A stretch of DNA of 64,000 nucleotides from positions 1-64,000 of the IMG/VR virus record IMGVR_UViG_3300042876_000418; one strand, 5' to 3'. Both the position numbers and the translations under genes were made by a program. Source of the stretch: a virus. Positions 23,999 to 31,496 of the stretch are shown one piece after another; positions within the stretch are counted from its first letter, which is position 1; each line of letters starts with the position of its first letter. Under the pieces are notes generated by a model. It ran no database searches and was not told the DNA's origin. It saw nothing but the letters and a program-made list of their open reading frames with translations.

Positions 23999-24154
23999 CT
24001 AGTCCGGCATAAACGAAACGCGAAATTCGGATAATCCAGGGGCACACCACGAGATGCACCACCATGCAAACCAGACAACTTTATATGTGCCGGATAGCTC
24101 GATTGAGAAATGGGGCGTCCAATTGTATATAGGCTTACAGTTTATTTTGTCCAT
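23999..24154 (-). CDS. small hypothetical protein
   Basis: 51 residues, Trp-rich (VVWFAWWCISWC). ATG at 24154 overlaps the TGA of the TSCPD gene (TGATG). Kept because of this coupling; otherwise little support. Confidence 0.45.
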   Translation of the reverse strand: MDKINCKPIYNWTPHFSIELSGTYKVVWFAWWCISWCAPGLSEFRVSFMPD

Positions 24155-24750
24155 CAGCATTCGCTCCGCCCGCAAGAATAACATTTGCGGCACCCCTCTT
24201 CGTTGACCACCGACGCCTGCCCACATTCCGGGCACAATTCGCCGATCTTCAATGCGCCTTTGGGCATGGGTGCTTGGGTTGGGACGCCTACCTGAGTCGC
24301 AACGGAATCCAGAACAACCACCGGCGCGTTATCGCCCCGCTGGTCAATGTAATCTTTCAGCGCGTGCGCGATCCCGTCAGGGAGGGATTGCACCCGATTC
24401 GGGCCGAACCCCAACGAGCGCCCGCCGCCAATGCCGGACAACTGGCTGTAAATCTCATTCAGCCGATCACGGGGCGAGACAGGGGAGTCTAAGCGCAGGA
24501 TGTAGGATATCAGGCGTCCCAACGATTCCGACACAGCGGCGGTTTCCGATCCGGCTTTGGCTGTGTTGACGAATACCTCGAACGGCTGATTGCCCCCGTT
24601 CTCGTTGATCGTCACGAACGCCTTGCCGAGCGGGGTGTCAACCGAAATAGTACATCCCGGTAAGCAATGAACGCGCGGCTTTTTCGAGTTATGCCACGGG
24701 GTTGTTGTAATTGGGATTGTATTTAGTTCTGAGTCTGATATTGATTTCAC
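24154..24750 (-). CDS. TSCPD-domain protein with zinc ribbon, related to the C-terminus of class II ribonucleotide reductase (NrdJ)
   Basis: 198 residues. GCTISVDTPLGKAFVTINENGG, FVNTAKAGSETAAVSESLGRLISYILRL and GIGGGRSLGFG match the C-terminal TSCPD region of B12-dependent NrdJ, and CPECGQ...CRKCYSCG matches its terminal zinc ribbon. Only this accessory part is present; the catalytic barrel is absent from the window. Such separate proteins occur in phages and split NrdJ systems. GTG 24750 overlaps the TGA of the small HTH gene upstream (GTGA), which fixes the start. Confidence 0.85.
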   Translation of the reverse strand: MKSISDSELNTIPITTTPWHNSKKPRVHCLPGCTISVDTPLGKAFVTINENGGNQPFEVFVNTAKAGSETAAVSESLGRLISYILRLDSPVSPRDRLNEIYSQLSGIGGGRSLGFGPNRVQSLPDGIAHALKDYIDQRGDNAPVVVLDSVATQVGVPTQAPMPKGALKIGELCPECGQASVVNEEGCRKCYSCGRSEC

Positions 24751-24911
24751 TGTTTGCTCCCTGCCTTCGATTCGATTTTCTTCTGATTTTCCACGATCCT
24801 GAGTACCCACGACTGGCTAATCAGCCAACGATCTGCAATTTTTTCAGTGGGCGTGCCCGCCTTGAAAAGTTGATATATTTTTTGGTTTCTGTCCTCGTAC
24901 CATGTCAACAT
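24747..24911 (-). CDS. small helix-turn-helix protein
   Basis: 54 residues, overlooked because it is short. KIYQLFKAGTPTEKIADRWLISQSWVLRIVENQKK fits a helix-turn-helix of the sigma-region-4 or Mor type. GGAGGG 3 bases before ATG 24911; the TGA overlaps the GTG of the TSCPD gene. A likely regulator of this operon; target unknown. Confidence 0.65.
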   Translation of the reverse strand: MLTWYEDRNQKIYQLFKAGTPTEKIADRWLISQSWVLRIVENQKKIESKAGSKQ

Positions 24912-24924
24912 GTTCCCTCCGAAA

Positions 24925-26007
24925 TTAGAAATAGCTGGGCGTCACAGCCCCGCGCATCATGGCGTGTAAATCTGATTTGTCCATCCACCCGTTGTTGATC
25001 ATGTCGTCTGGCTTCCCTGTGAATCGCATCAGCCGCGCCCGATTAGGATGAATCGCGTCCACTCGTTTCGCCAGTTCAAACGCACGCTTAGACGCCTCTA
25101 CGCCCGGATCAAAGCCGATGAACACCCGCCCGGCGTGCTGCAATAGTGGCATTGCGCATTCAAGGCTCTTGATACCAGGGACGCCGATCACCTGGTACTC
25201 CATGCTGTCCAGCGTCTTGAATCCTACCGCGGCTTTGATCTCCCCTTCAAACACCACGAATTCCCCGTCCCATTCCGGATTCCTGTCCGGATCCGCAATG
25301 AACGAATGCGATTCCAGGGAGGCTTTGTCTGGGCGGTATTTGTCGTTCTCTTCAAACGGTTGGAGTAGGCGGTGACGAATGGTGACGGGCTTCCAGCCCG
25401 GCGCGAAAATTGGGATTGATAATGTGGGCGTCTTCCAGAACGATTCGTACCCATCCCCGTCTGTCTTTTTGCGCCATAAGTGAAACTCAGGATTGTACCC
25501 GAGTTGCCAGTATTCCTGCCATTCCTGCGGTATCCCCCGCGCCGCCCACAATCCCCGCGTATTGTAGCGATCCAAGTTGTCGTGATATTCCTCCCATCTT
25601 CTTGCCGACTGGAGATCCAATTTCGCCTTCTCCATCCTGGCCCGCGCAAATTCAAGTTCTTTCGCTGCCACCGCTGCCCGCTGCTCTGCCAACATCCGAA
25701 TTTGAACCGGGTCGGCATCCTCTCCACCCAAAATCCGGCAGGCTTCCGGGAAATCACAGTTGGGGGTTACTTTCATCACAAAATCAATTGCATCACCACC
25801 CCCGCAATGAGTGAAGCACGTCCACTGCATGATCCCGGTTTTCTTTGAGCGGTACACACAAAACCCGGTAGGATTGTCGCCCCCATGAATCGGACACGGT
25901 CCCCGGAATTCGTGCCCCATCTGGCGTAATCTCACGTTCATCATGGTTTGAACGAGATTCACTAAATCAGTTGAATTTATCAGCGTCTTTACGTCGATAT
26001 TAGGCAT
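24925..26007 (-). CDS. dnaG: DNA primase, CHC2 zinc-finger type
   Basis: 360 residues. CHC2-like zinc finger C38, H41, C64, C68 within GPCPIHGGDN and WTCFTHCGGGDAIDFV; Toprim-like VVFEGEIKA (about 250) and VFIGFDPG (about 293). Shorter than cellular DnaG (about 600) and without a helicase-binding C-terminus. Makes RNA primers with the helicase at 16914-17987. Overlaps the upstream gene by 8 bases. Confidence 0.88.
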   Translation of the reverse strand: MPNIDVKTLINSTDLVNLVQTMMNVRLRQMGHEFRGPCPIHGGDNPTGFCVYRSKKTGIMQWTCFTHCGGGDAIDFVMKVTPNCDFPEACRILGGEDADPVQIRMLAEQRAAVAAKELEFARARMEKAKLDLQSARRWEEYHDNLDRYNTRGLWAARGIPQEWQEYWQLGYNPEFHLWRKKTDGDGYESFWKTPTLSIPIFAPGWKPVTIRHRLLQPFEENDKYRPDKASLESHSFIADPDRNPEWDGEFVVFEGEIKAAVGFKTLDSMEYQVIGVPGIKSLECAMPLLQHAGRVFIGFDPGVEASKRAFELAKRVDAIHPNRARLMRFTGKPDDMINNGWMDKSDLHAMMRGAVTPSYF

Positions 26008-26725
26008 TGGTACCCTCTCTGTTTATGTACTCAACCACGTCGAAAGCCGTGATTCCGTGAGAGAAGAAAAATTCATTCCAGTTATCCGGCTTGATCTCTA
26101 ACCCCCGCTCTTTCCTGATTCCTGCCATACCCATCTCCCACCGTTGCGAATCGGGCAGATCGTACCAATCATCATTATGGTAATCGGCTGATGACTGGTC
26201 GGGGAACGAGTCGCCCCCGCTGAAACTCAGTACCACGGGAGAATCGCCGGTCATCTCCAGGAGAGAGATTACCTCTTCCCAGCCCTGATTCGCGCGGTAA
26301 ATTTTCGATTTCAGTCCAACTTTGATAATCTCAGCCATCCACGCCCGGTTAGGACCCTCCATAAAACAGTGAAGTTCACATTGACCGTGGATCCGCGTGG
26401 CAAGTTTGATAGGATCGCTACCGACTACATAAGCCGTATTGAGCGCGACTTCAAACGTGTCGATATTCTTACCGTTCATAGAGAACCCTTCACGATCAGA
26501 ACCAACCCTAAGCCACAGTCTGAAATTGCGCTCAAATTCGCGTTCATCGCTCAGCGCTACATAACTATTTGCCGGGAAAACCTTCTTGTACCGTTCCATA
26601 TTATGCGAAGAGGGTTGCAATACAGCTAAAGCAATCTCGCTAATCAGGCCCCCAAAATACGCCCGCTCCGATCCTCTTACCCCTATTTCGTCACCTTCGA
26701 TTGAGTGAAAATAAATTCTGCTCAC
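26000..26725 (-). CDS. hypothetical protein leading the primase operon
   Basis: 241 residues, GTG start with AGGAGG 4 bases upstream. No domain recognised; residues 1-60 and the C-terminal 30 (HGITAFDVVEYINREG) look most ordered. It follows the structured leader RNA at 26745-26885 and precedes primase, so its expression is probably controlled by that leader. Confidence 0.7.
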   Translation of the reverse strand: MSRIYFHSIEGDEIGVRGSERAYFGGLISEIALAVLQPSSHNMERYKKVFPANSYVALSDEREFERNFRLWLRVGSDREGFSMNGKNIDTFEVALNTAYVVGSDPIKLATRIHGQCELHCFMEGPNRAWMAEIIKVGLKSKIYRANQGWEEVISLLEMTGDSPVVLSFSGGDSFPDQSSADYHNDDWYDLPDSQRWEMGMAGIRKERGLEIKPDNWNEFFFSHGITAFDVVEYINREGTNA

Positions 26726-26744
26726 TGATCCTCCTGGTAAATAA

Positions 26745-26885
26745 AAATTCCCAAACTCTTAGCTGGGGACGACCGAGGGACAACGCCTGGCGGGCTAACA
26801 CGTCATCCACAGCTAACAGTTTGGGAACTGTTCTGTCATCCCTTGGCACCGGCTCCGCCAGAAGCCTCGTATGTTGGTGCGCTTT
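26745..26885 (-). ncRNA. structured leader/small RNA with kissing loop and terminator
   Basis: Read leftward from the promoter at 26887-26915. A 5' hairpin GGCT/AGCC presents loop TCTGGCGG; CTGGCGG (26855-26861) is complementary to CCGCCAG (26787-26793) in the loop of a long terminator stem (26810-26825 with 26750-26765, 15 of 16 pairs), then AATTTTTATTT. Layout hairpin loop, terminator arm, complement, terminator arm is the same as at 62007-62096. The gene at 26725 follows at once. Confidence 0.7.
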
Positions 26886-26886
26886 C

Positions 26887-26915
26887 AGTTTACGGCATTT
26901 CGGGATCAAAGTCAA
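26887..26915 (-). promoter_or_regulatory. promoter TTGACT-17-TAAACT (leftward)
   Basis: TTGACT (26910-26915), 17 bases, TAAACT (26887-26892). Lies back to back with the rightward promoter, with only 3 bp between the two -35 boxes, so the divergent units probably share regulation. Confidence 0.7.
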
Positions 26916-26918
26916 TAG

Positions 26919-26947
26919 TTGACGGCACCCGTTTTATAGTGTATTAT
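26919..26947 (+). promoter_or_regulatory. promoter TTGACG-17-TATTAT (rightward)
   Basis: TTGACG (26919-26924), spacer ending CGTTTTATAGTG, TATTAT (26942-26947). Drives the ribbon-helix-helix gene at 26991. Confidence 0.75.
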
Positions 26948-26990
26948 GTTTCCATATCAACCTATTCCAAACTAGAGAGGATACCTACTT

Positions 26991-27248
26991 ATGCCCCCTG
27001 TAAAAACGTTCAACGCCCAAGCAACATTCCCGCTCACGACCAGCGCGAATGAAGCGCTCCAAAATATCGCCCTGCGTCACAAGGAAAAGAAGTCAGACAC
27101 GCTTCGGCGCGCATCGAACCTCGTTATTTTCCTGGACAATGCAGATCGCGATTCCACCCGGCGACTGCTGGTCACTGACAGTCTGTCCGAAATTGCCGCC
27201 CTGCTTCACAAGATCGCCGGCGAAATCGAACAGGCCGCCCAGCCCTAA
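26991..27248 (+). CDS. ribbon-helix-helix-like DNA-binding protein
   Basis: 85 residues. FNAQATFPLTTSANEALQNIALRHKEKKSDTLRRASNLVIFLDNA fits strand-helix-helix of a CopG/Arc-type regulator, with a coiled C-terminus (LSEIAALLHKIAGEIEQA). It sits alone between a divergent promoter and a strong terminator, the usual place for a phage switch repressor. It is the leading candidate to bind the GTGTAATAC-type motif, but this is inference. Confidence 0.65.
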   Translation: MPPVKTFNAQATFPLTTSANEALQNIALRHKEKKSDTLRRASNLVIFLDNADRDSTRRLLVTDSLSEIAALLHKIAGEIEQAAQP

Positions 27249-27266
27249 CCCGGCCCATGCAGCCAC

Positions 27267-27295
27267 AAAACACCCCGCCAATCGCGGGGTGTTTT
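27267..27295 (+). terminator. intrinsic terminator
   Basis: AAAACACCCCGC and GCGGGGTGTTTT arms with a short loop, followed by GTTTGG. Ends the single-gene unit 26991-27248. Confidence 0.85.
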
Positions 27296-27305
27296 GTTTG
27301 GGGGC

Positions 27306-27334
27306 TTGTATTACATTGTATATCGTGATATCAT
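27306..27334 (+). promoter_or_regulatory. promoter TTGTAT-17-TATCAT
   Basis: TTGTAT (27306-27311), spacer TACATTGTATATCGTGA, TATCAT (27329-27334). Contains the family core. Drives 27368 onward. Confidence 0.7.
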
Positions 27335-27367
27335 AGGAGAACCTTAGTAAAGCCGGAGGGCGAAGCA

Positions 27368-27973
27368 ATGCGAGAATTACGCAGTGAACCAGATCGTTCC
27401 AAGTGGTACCGCCTGCCTGAGCGGGAATCGGTGAAGCACGTCACCTCCCTGCCCATTGGCACGCGGATCACGACTGCCCGCCAGATCGCGCGGGTGGGGT
27501 ACTACTACGAACCCAACGACGCCCCGATCTTTGATATCGCCAAAATGCGGATTCCGTTCCTGGAAGGGCGTCTCGATCATACCGTCAACGAACGCGAGAT
27601 GAACGATCTAATCAAGGCGCTCGGGATCAAGGATGATCAATTCTACCGTTGGGTGGATTACCAGAATCGTGGCCGCTGGCAAAGATCGAAATCTGCCGGG
27701 CAGGATTATGACGGCATGAGAGTCGCGTGGTATCAGAATTGCGATTACTCCAAAGATTACCCATTGACAATCACAGGGACGAAAGCGGCATGGCAAGGGG
27801 AATACTACGCGCCAGATAGCTGGGTATCCCATACCGAATACGGGGATGAACACGAATATGAACCCGGTGGCCTGTCCAATCGGGCATATCTCAAGTATTA
27901 CATCTGCGAAGAGTCATGGTCGGGGCGAGTCGTTTTCGTCCATCCCCTTGACGCCCGGGAGGTGAAAAAGTGA
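27368..27973 (+). CDS. hypothetical protein
   Basis: 201 residues, rich in Tyr, Asp and Arg. Contains TRITTARQIARVGYYYEPNDAP and GIKDDQFYRWVDYQNRG. GGAGGG 7 bases before ATG. No family recognised; first gene of the ParA operon region. Confidence 0.7.
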   Translation: MRELRSEPDRSKWYRLPERESVKHVTSLPIGTRITTARQIARVGYYYEPNDAPIFDIAKMRIPFLEGRLDHTVNEREMNDLIKALGIKDDQFYRWVDYQNRGRWQRSKSAGQDYDGMRVAWYQNCDYSKDYPLTITGTKAAWQGEYYAPDSWVSHTEYGDEHEYEPGGLSNRAYLKYYICEESWSGRVVFVHPLDAREVKK

Positions 27974-28293
27974 AAGGTATCGTACCGTCCGAATCGCCTG
28001 CCCAATTCGAGCGCGGGCAGAATGAGTTATTCCAGGCCGAGAAGGCCGCCGCGAATCAGTGGATCGCAAACCTGCGCGCGGTGGGAATCGCAATGGCTAC
28101 CCCGGCCATCTGGGCGGATGAAAACGATTGCACAATTCACCCGATTCAGCCGTACTTCAACGATGGGGTAACAGTCGGATCTATGGTCGCCATTGGGACG
28201 CCGGGCAACTTCCGGGTAGTGCAAATCCTGGCTAAGGCGAACGGGTATTATCGCTACGGTCCGGTAGATGACCAGGACGTGCCGTCTATCTAA
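27970..28293 (+). CDS. hypothetical protein
   Basis: 107 residues, GTG start overlapping the previous TGA (GTGA). N-terminal helix then a beta-rich part with GSMVAIGTPGNFRVVQIL. Unknown. Confidence 0.65.
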   Translation: MKGIVPSESPAQFERGQNELFQAEKAAANQWIANLRAVGIAMATPAIWADENDCTIHPIQPYFNDGVTVGSMVAIGTPGNFRVVQILAKANGYYRYGPVDDQDVPSI

Positions 28294-28294
28294 C

Positions 28295-28382
28295 CACTCC
28301 CCTTTCCCGGCCCCCTCTCCAGGAATCACACCCCTCTAGGCTCCCGCAAGCTAGAATCGGGGTTTGGAGAGGGCAGTAGGGG
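28295..28382 (+). ncRNA. long imperfect stem-loop between genes
   Basis: Three nested pairings: CACTCCCCT with AGGGGGGTG, CCCTCTCCA with TGGAGAGGG, and ACCCC/TCTAG with CTAGA/GGGGT around a short loop. The outer 3' arm ends next to the GAAAGGAAACC ribosome binding site of the 28397 gene, so folding could control its translation. No terminator T-run. Confidence 0.55.
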
Positions 28383-28396
28383 GGTGAAAGGAAACC

Positions 28397-28612
28397 ATGA
28401 GACAGAATCGTAAATTCAAGCCACAAATCAGGCCCCGGCGGAAAGCCGTCAAACTGTATTTCACTCCCACAGGGCGAAGGATAACGGACGCGATTGTCCA
28501 GCACGAAGAGCGGGTCATCTGCCCGATCTGCGAGGCGGCGGTTATTCAGGATGAATTCTTGAGTATCAACGGGCGCGAATTGTGCCTGTATTGTTTTGAG
28601 AATGGAGAATAA
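28397..28612 (+). CDS. zinc-ribbon protein
   Basis: 71 residues. Basic N-terminus (RKFKPQIRPRRKAVK), then CPIC (42-45) and CLYC (63-66) forming a zinc ribbon. Follows a long stem-loop in its leader. Confidence 0.65.
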   Translation: MRQNRKFKPQIRPRRKAVKLYFTPTGRRITDAIVQHEERVICPICEAAVIQDEFLSINGRELCLYCFENGE

Positions 28613-28616
28613 AAAC

Positions 28617-28838
28617 ATGAATAAACCTTGGTTGCAAAACGTTGATCCGACACAAGAATGCAATCCCGATGATTCCGCGATTCGGGCGGGATTGCCTGAA
28701 ATCGACAAGCCGGTATTTGTCAAACTAGAAGGCGACAAAAACAAGAAAGAGTACAACGCCCGTTATCTGGGCGGTAATTTATGGACGGTTGCAGGTAAGA
28801 TCGTGTCTACCTGCTCAATCGCAAATTGGCGTTATTAG
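28617..28838 (+). CDS. hypothetical protein
   Basis: 73 residues from ATG 28617 (GGAGAATAAAAAC upstream). Small beta-rich protein (YNARYLGGNLWTVAGKIVS). Unknown; 12 bases before parA. Confidence 0.6.
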   Translation: MNKPWLQNVDPTQECNPDDSAIRAGLPEIDKPVFVKLEGDKNKKEYNARYLGGNLWTVAGKIVSTCSIANWRY

Positions 28839-28850
28839 GAGAATTGAACC

Positions 28851-29603
28851 ATGAAAACTATCTGTATCACCAACCAAAAAGGCGGGGTAGGAAAGACTAC
28901 CACTGCCGTTAGTCTGGCCCACGGGCTGGCCCTACTGAAAAAGAAAGTGCTGTTGATCGACTTTGACCCCCAGGGTCAAGCCGCAACCTGCCTGAATATG
29001 GAGCCGCGCAACGATGTATTCAACTGGCTGATTAGCGAGTCTCCCTACGACTCATGTGCCCAGGAAACCAGCCGGCCCCGCTTGCACCTGCTGGCAGGTA
29101 GCAAGAAAACGGCCACCGCTCAGACGGTCATCACCTCCAATCGTGAGCCGGTTGAATTTATCAAGCAAGCCATCCAAGTGCTACTCAAAGGCCGCGGCTT
29201 CGATTACGTAATCCTGGACACGGCCCCCAGCCTGGGCGGCATTCAAGAGTTGGCTATTTTCGCTTCTGACTACCTGGTTATCCCGGCTTCGTGCAATTTC
29301 CTCCCGGTCGAGTCCATCGGTAAGACGCTTGAGACCGCCGGCGTCTTACGTGAGCGATTCGGGTGGGGTGGGCATCTGATTGGAATCCTCCCTACATTCC
29401 TTGACGAAAGGACCAACGAGTCGACTACCGTGTACAACGAGATCCGCGCGAAATTCAACGGGCAGACATTGACCCCGATTCACGCGGCTACTGTCCTTTC
29501 CGAGTGCCCGGCTGAAGGGTTGACCATCTTCGAGAAAGCACCCAAGAGTCGGGCGTCCAACGAGTATGGCGCTCTTGTGCGCAAAGTCGCTGAGGTGAAA
29601 TAA
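28851..29603 (+). CDS. parA: ParA-type partition ATPase
   Basis: 250 residues, full length for a small ParA. Deviant Walker A KGGVGKTT (10-17), Walker A' IDFDPQGQA (36-44) and Walker B VILDTAPS (about 122). It lacks an N-terminal DNA-binding domain, as in type Ib ParA/ParG systems. Together with the RHH partner and the repeat array downstream it should segregate a low-copy circular replicon, which suggests plasmid-like lysogeny. Confidence 0.92.
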   Translation: MKTICITNQKGGVGKTTTAVSLAHGLALLKKKVLLIDFDPQGQAATCLNMEPRNDVFNWLISESPYDSCAQETSRPRLHLLAGSKKTATAQTVITSNREPVEFIKQAIQVLLKGRGFDYVILDTAPSLGGIQELAIFASDYLVIPASCNFLPVESIGKTLETAGVLRERFGWGGHLIGILPTFLDERTNESTTVYNEIRAKFNGQTLTPIHAATVLSECPAEGLTIFEKAPKSRASNEYGALVRKVAEVK

Positions 29604-29911
29604 TGGCCCGCCGATCTTCCACCGCTGCAATTTCAGATGAACCCGTTTCGGCATTCCTGCCGCCGGCGGAATCGCGCTCAAAGCGTGATCGTAGTTGGGA
29701 AGCCGAACAACGCAAGAAGGGTGTGGTCACCTATCGAGGAATCCCGTCCGATGTCACAGCGAAAATTCGCGCCGTGTCCGAGGAGTTGGATGTCCCCGTG
29801 GGCGACGTGGTGCGCCTGTTTTTGGAGCACGGGTTAGCCCAATACAAGGCAGGTGTGCTGCCCATGAAACCCCGGCTAATCAAGGGCAAGTATGGTCTCT
29901 ACGGAAAATGA
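29603..29911 (+). CDS. ribbon-helix-helix partition partner
   Basis: 102 residues. Basic flexible N-terminus of about 38 residues, then VVTYRGIPSDVTAKIRAVSEELDVPVGDVVRLFLEHGLAQY: strand-helix-helix fold of the ParG/CopG group. ATG overlaps the parA stop (TAATG). Takes the place of ParB; the likely ligand is the 11-bp-phased repeat array just downstream. Confidence 0.75.
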   Translation: MARRSSTAAISDEPVSAFLPPAESRSKRDRSWEAEQRKKGVVTYRGIPSDVTAKIRAVSEELDVPVGDVVRLFLEHGLAQYKAGVLPMKPRLIKGKYGLYGK

Positions 29912-29935
29912 GATATTTTTTTGTCCTCAGCCTTG

Positions 29936-30013
29936 CCGCTTGCGTCAATGTAAGCGGGCTGTAAGCGGCATGTAAGCGGCGTGAATACTTGACGCTTGCG
30001 GAGTGGTAAGCGG
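29936..30013. repeat. phased TGTAAGCGG array, candidate centromere
   Basis: TGTAAGCGG at 29949, 29960 and 29971, exactly 11 bp apart (one helical turn), a fourth GGTAAGCGG at 30005, and inverted CCGCTTGC (29936) and CGCTTGCGG (29993). Positioned directly after the ParA/RHH pair. Confidence 0.7.
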
Positions 30014-30115
30014 TAAGACTACAGGACGGGCTGAGACAAAAATTCACGGTATAGACGCAGGATTTTACACAGTAGTGAAAATAGGCCCGGAATCTGGTAA
30101 AAGGTAGGCGTAAGG
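30014..30115. other. intergenic stretch, no clear feature
   Basis: Between the repeat array and the next start. A TTACACAGTAGTG sequence at 30065 weakly resembles the promoter core, but no -35/-10 pair is convincing. Confidence 0.4.
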
Positions 30116-30643
30116 ATGATGAAGAAAACGAAAGTCGGTAACGGAATATTCACATCGTTTGAAATTGCGAATGGGGCGTGGTTCACCTGTACCCGATCCG
30201 CCTGTGGACATACGGAGTATTCAAGCGGGCGGTATTATCTCAAGCGGGCGAATCGCTGCCCGGTGTGCAAGTATGGGCTGTTCCTGTCTGAATTCTTTCT
30301 GAAAACTTACACCGCCTGGCTGGAAGAAAACGAGCCAACATTGCAACGGATGATTGCAGATCATCACCGCTACCTGGCTACCCTGCGCGAAAAGTCGTTT
30401 TCCATCATGCTCAACGCCGCCGTGGATTGGCAATACCTGACGGTCAAAGCCGGGCGCATGGCCCATAAAAGCGAGTGCGATTCGTGGCTGATGACGCGGT
30501 ACGGAATAGACGAATGCGCCGCGCGGGATATCACCAACACGATCACGTCCGGCCCGCGCCACTTTATCACCGGTAACGATGGGGTATCGTGGATCGCTAC
30601 CCGGCCAGAGCCGAAGGAGGAAGACTACCCAGACTTGAAATAA
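30116..30643 (+). CDS. zinc-ribbon protein
   Basis: 175 residues. CTRSACGH and CPVC near residues 25-51 form a zinc ribbon in the N-terminal third; the middle is helical. Two ATGs (30116, 30119) compete for the start. Unknown role. Confidence 0.65.
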   Translation: MMKKTKVGNGIFTSFEIANGAWFTCTRSACGHTEYSSGRYYLKRANRCPVCKYGLFLSEFFLKTYTAWLEENEPTLQRMIADHHRYLATLREKSFSIMLNAAVDWQYLTVKAGRMAHKSECDSWLMTRYGIDECAARDITNTITSGPRHFITGNDGVSWIATRPEPKEEDYPDLK

Positions 30644-30656
30644 GGACGATTCTCAC

Positions 30657-30671
30657 TGTCCATTTATGACA
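30657..30671. promoter_or_regulatory. dyad operator TGTCC-N5-TGACA
   Basis: TGTCCATTTATGACA followed by GTGTAAAACG. The 113-base gap to the next gene contains no clear sigma-70 promoter (best guess TTATGA-17-TTTAAT), so this unit may need an activator. Confidence 0.55.
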
Positions 30672-30756
30672 GTGTAAAACGATAATTTTAATCTATTTCT
30701 AATATAACGGATGTATTATTGAACTAGAAACAAATTTCAGTTCTGGAGGGAACGAG

Positions 30757-31104
30757 ATGATTACAGTAAATTGTCACAGTGGCGGTACGGACTATCAGGC
30801 AGAAATTGAACCCGGAAAAAACATCACGGTCAAGGCGACGGTAGTAGTCGGCTATACCAGTTCACCTATCACCCCGAAAACGCAAGATTTTGAAACCTCT
30901 TTCAACCTGGGCGACAAAGCCGAATATGATAGTTATAACTTATCGTATTACGGGACGATTACCAAAATTTCCCCTAAGCAGGTTTGGATTGAGGATCACG
31001 GCACGACTCGCCGCCTGAAGATCGAAGATTTCTGCTGGCGCAATTATCGGTTCAATCTCAAGCAAACCATTGAAAGTAATTCCTTGACTCTGCAAAGTAT
31101 TTAG
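30757..31104 (+). CDS. hypothetical protein
   Basis: 115 residues, beta-rich, no signal peptide. GGAGGGAACGAG before ATG. LGDKAEYDSYNLSYYGTITKISPKQVWIEDH could be a small barrel. Unknown. Confidence 0.65.
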   Translation: MITVNCHSGGTDYQAEIEPGKNITVKATVVVGYTSSPITPKTQDFETSFNLGDKAEYDSYNLSYYGTITKISPKQVWIEDHGTTRRLKIEDFCWRNYRFNLKQTIESNSLTLQSI

Positions 31105-31117
31105 GTATAGAGGGAAT

Positions 31118-31495
31118 ATGAAACCAATTTTCTATAAAGCCGAATCGCGCTGGATATGTGCCCCAGGTGGGCTACTTGACCCAACCGAGTGCCGCTTGAT
31201 CGTGGACGAATTGAACGCTACCGGATTCAAGATCGGGGTCTATGTCCGATTACGGACTGGCGGCACAATCGGAATTGTTACCGATATTGACGGTTGCAAG
31301 CCGGTTGTTAGTTTCGAGAACGGCATTGAGGATACCATAGCCGATTCTCTGCCCGCCACTTATTATGAGGTCGTGTCTCAAACGGCCTATGAAGCCGAAC
31401 TGCAAGCCAACGCCGAATACGTGGAAGAGTGCGCCCGGCGTAATCAGGGAGCCTCCGAAAAATGGGGCTTTGTGTTTCAGGAATATGGAGGATGA
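31118..31495 (+). CDS. hypothetical protein
   Basis: 125 residues; GVYVRLRTGGTIGIVTDIDGCKPVVSFENG suggests an SH3-like barrel, then a charged helix. AGAGGGAAT before ATG. Unknown. Confidence 0.65.
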   Translation: MKPIFYKAESRWICAPGGLLDPTECRLIVDELNATGFKIGVYVRLRTGGTIGIVTDIDGCKPVVSFENGIEDTIADSLPATYYEVVSQTAYEAELQANAEYVEECARRNQGASEKWGFVFQEYGG

Positions 31496-31496
31496 A

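Noticed and set aside
24154-24750. Complete ribonucleotide reductase
   Set aside because: Only TSCPD and zinc-ribbon parts exist; no catalytic cysteines or barrel.
26691-26915. Leftward open frame of 74 codons across the structured leader
   Set aside because: It spans the promoter, pseudoknot and terminator, has no ribosome binding site and reads through a T-rich terminator; the RNA explanation fits better.
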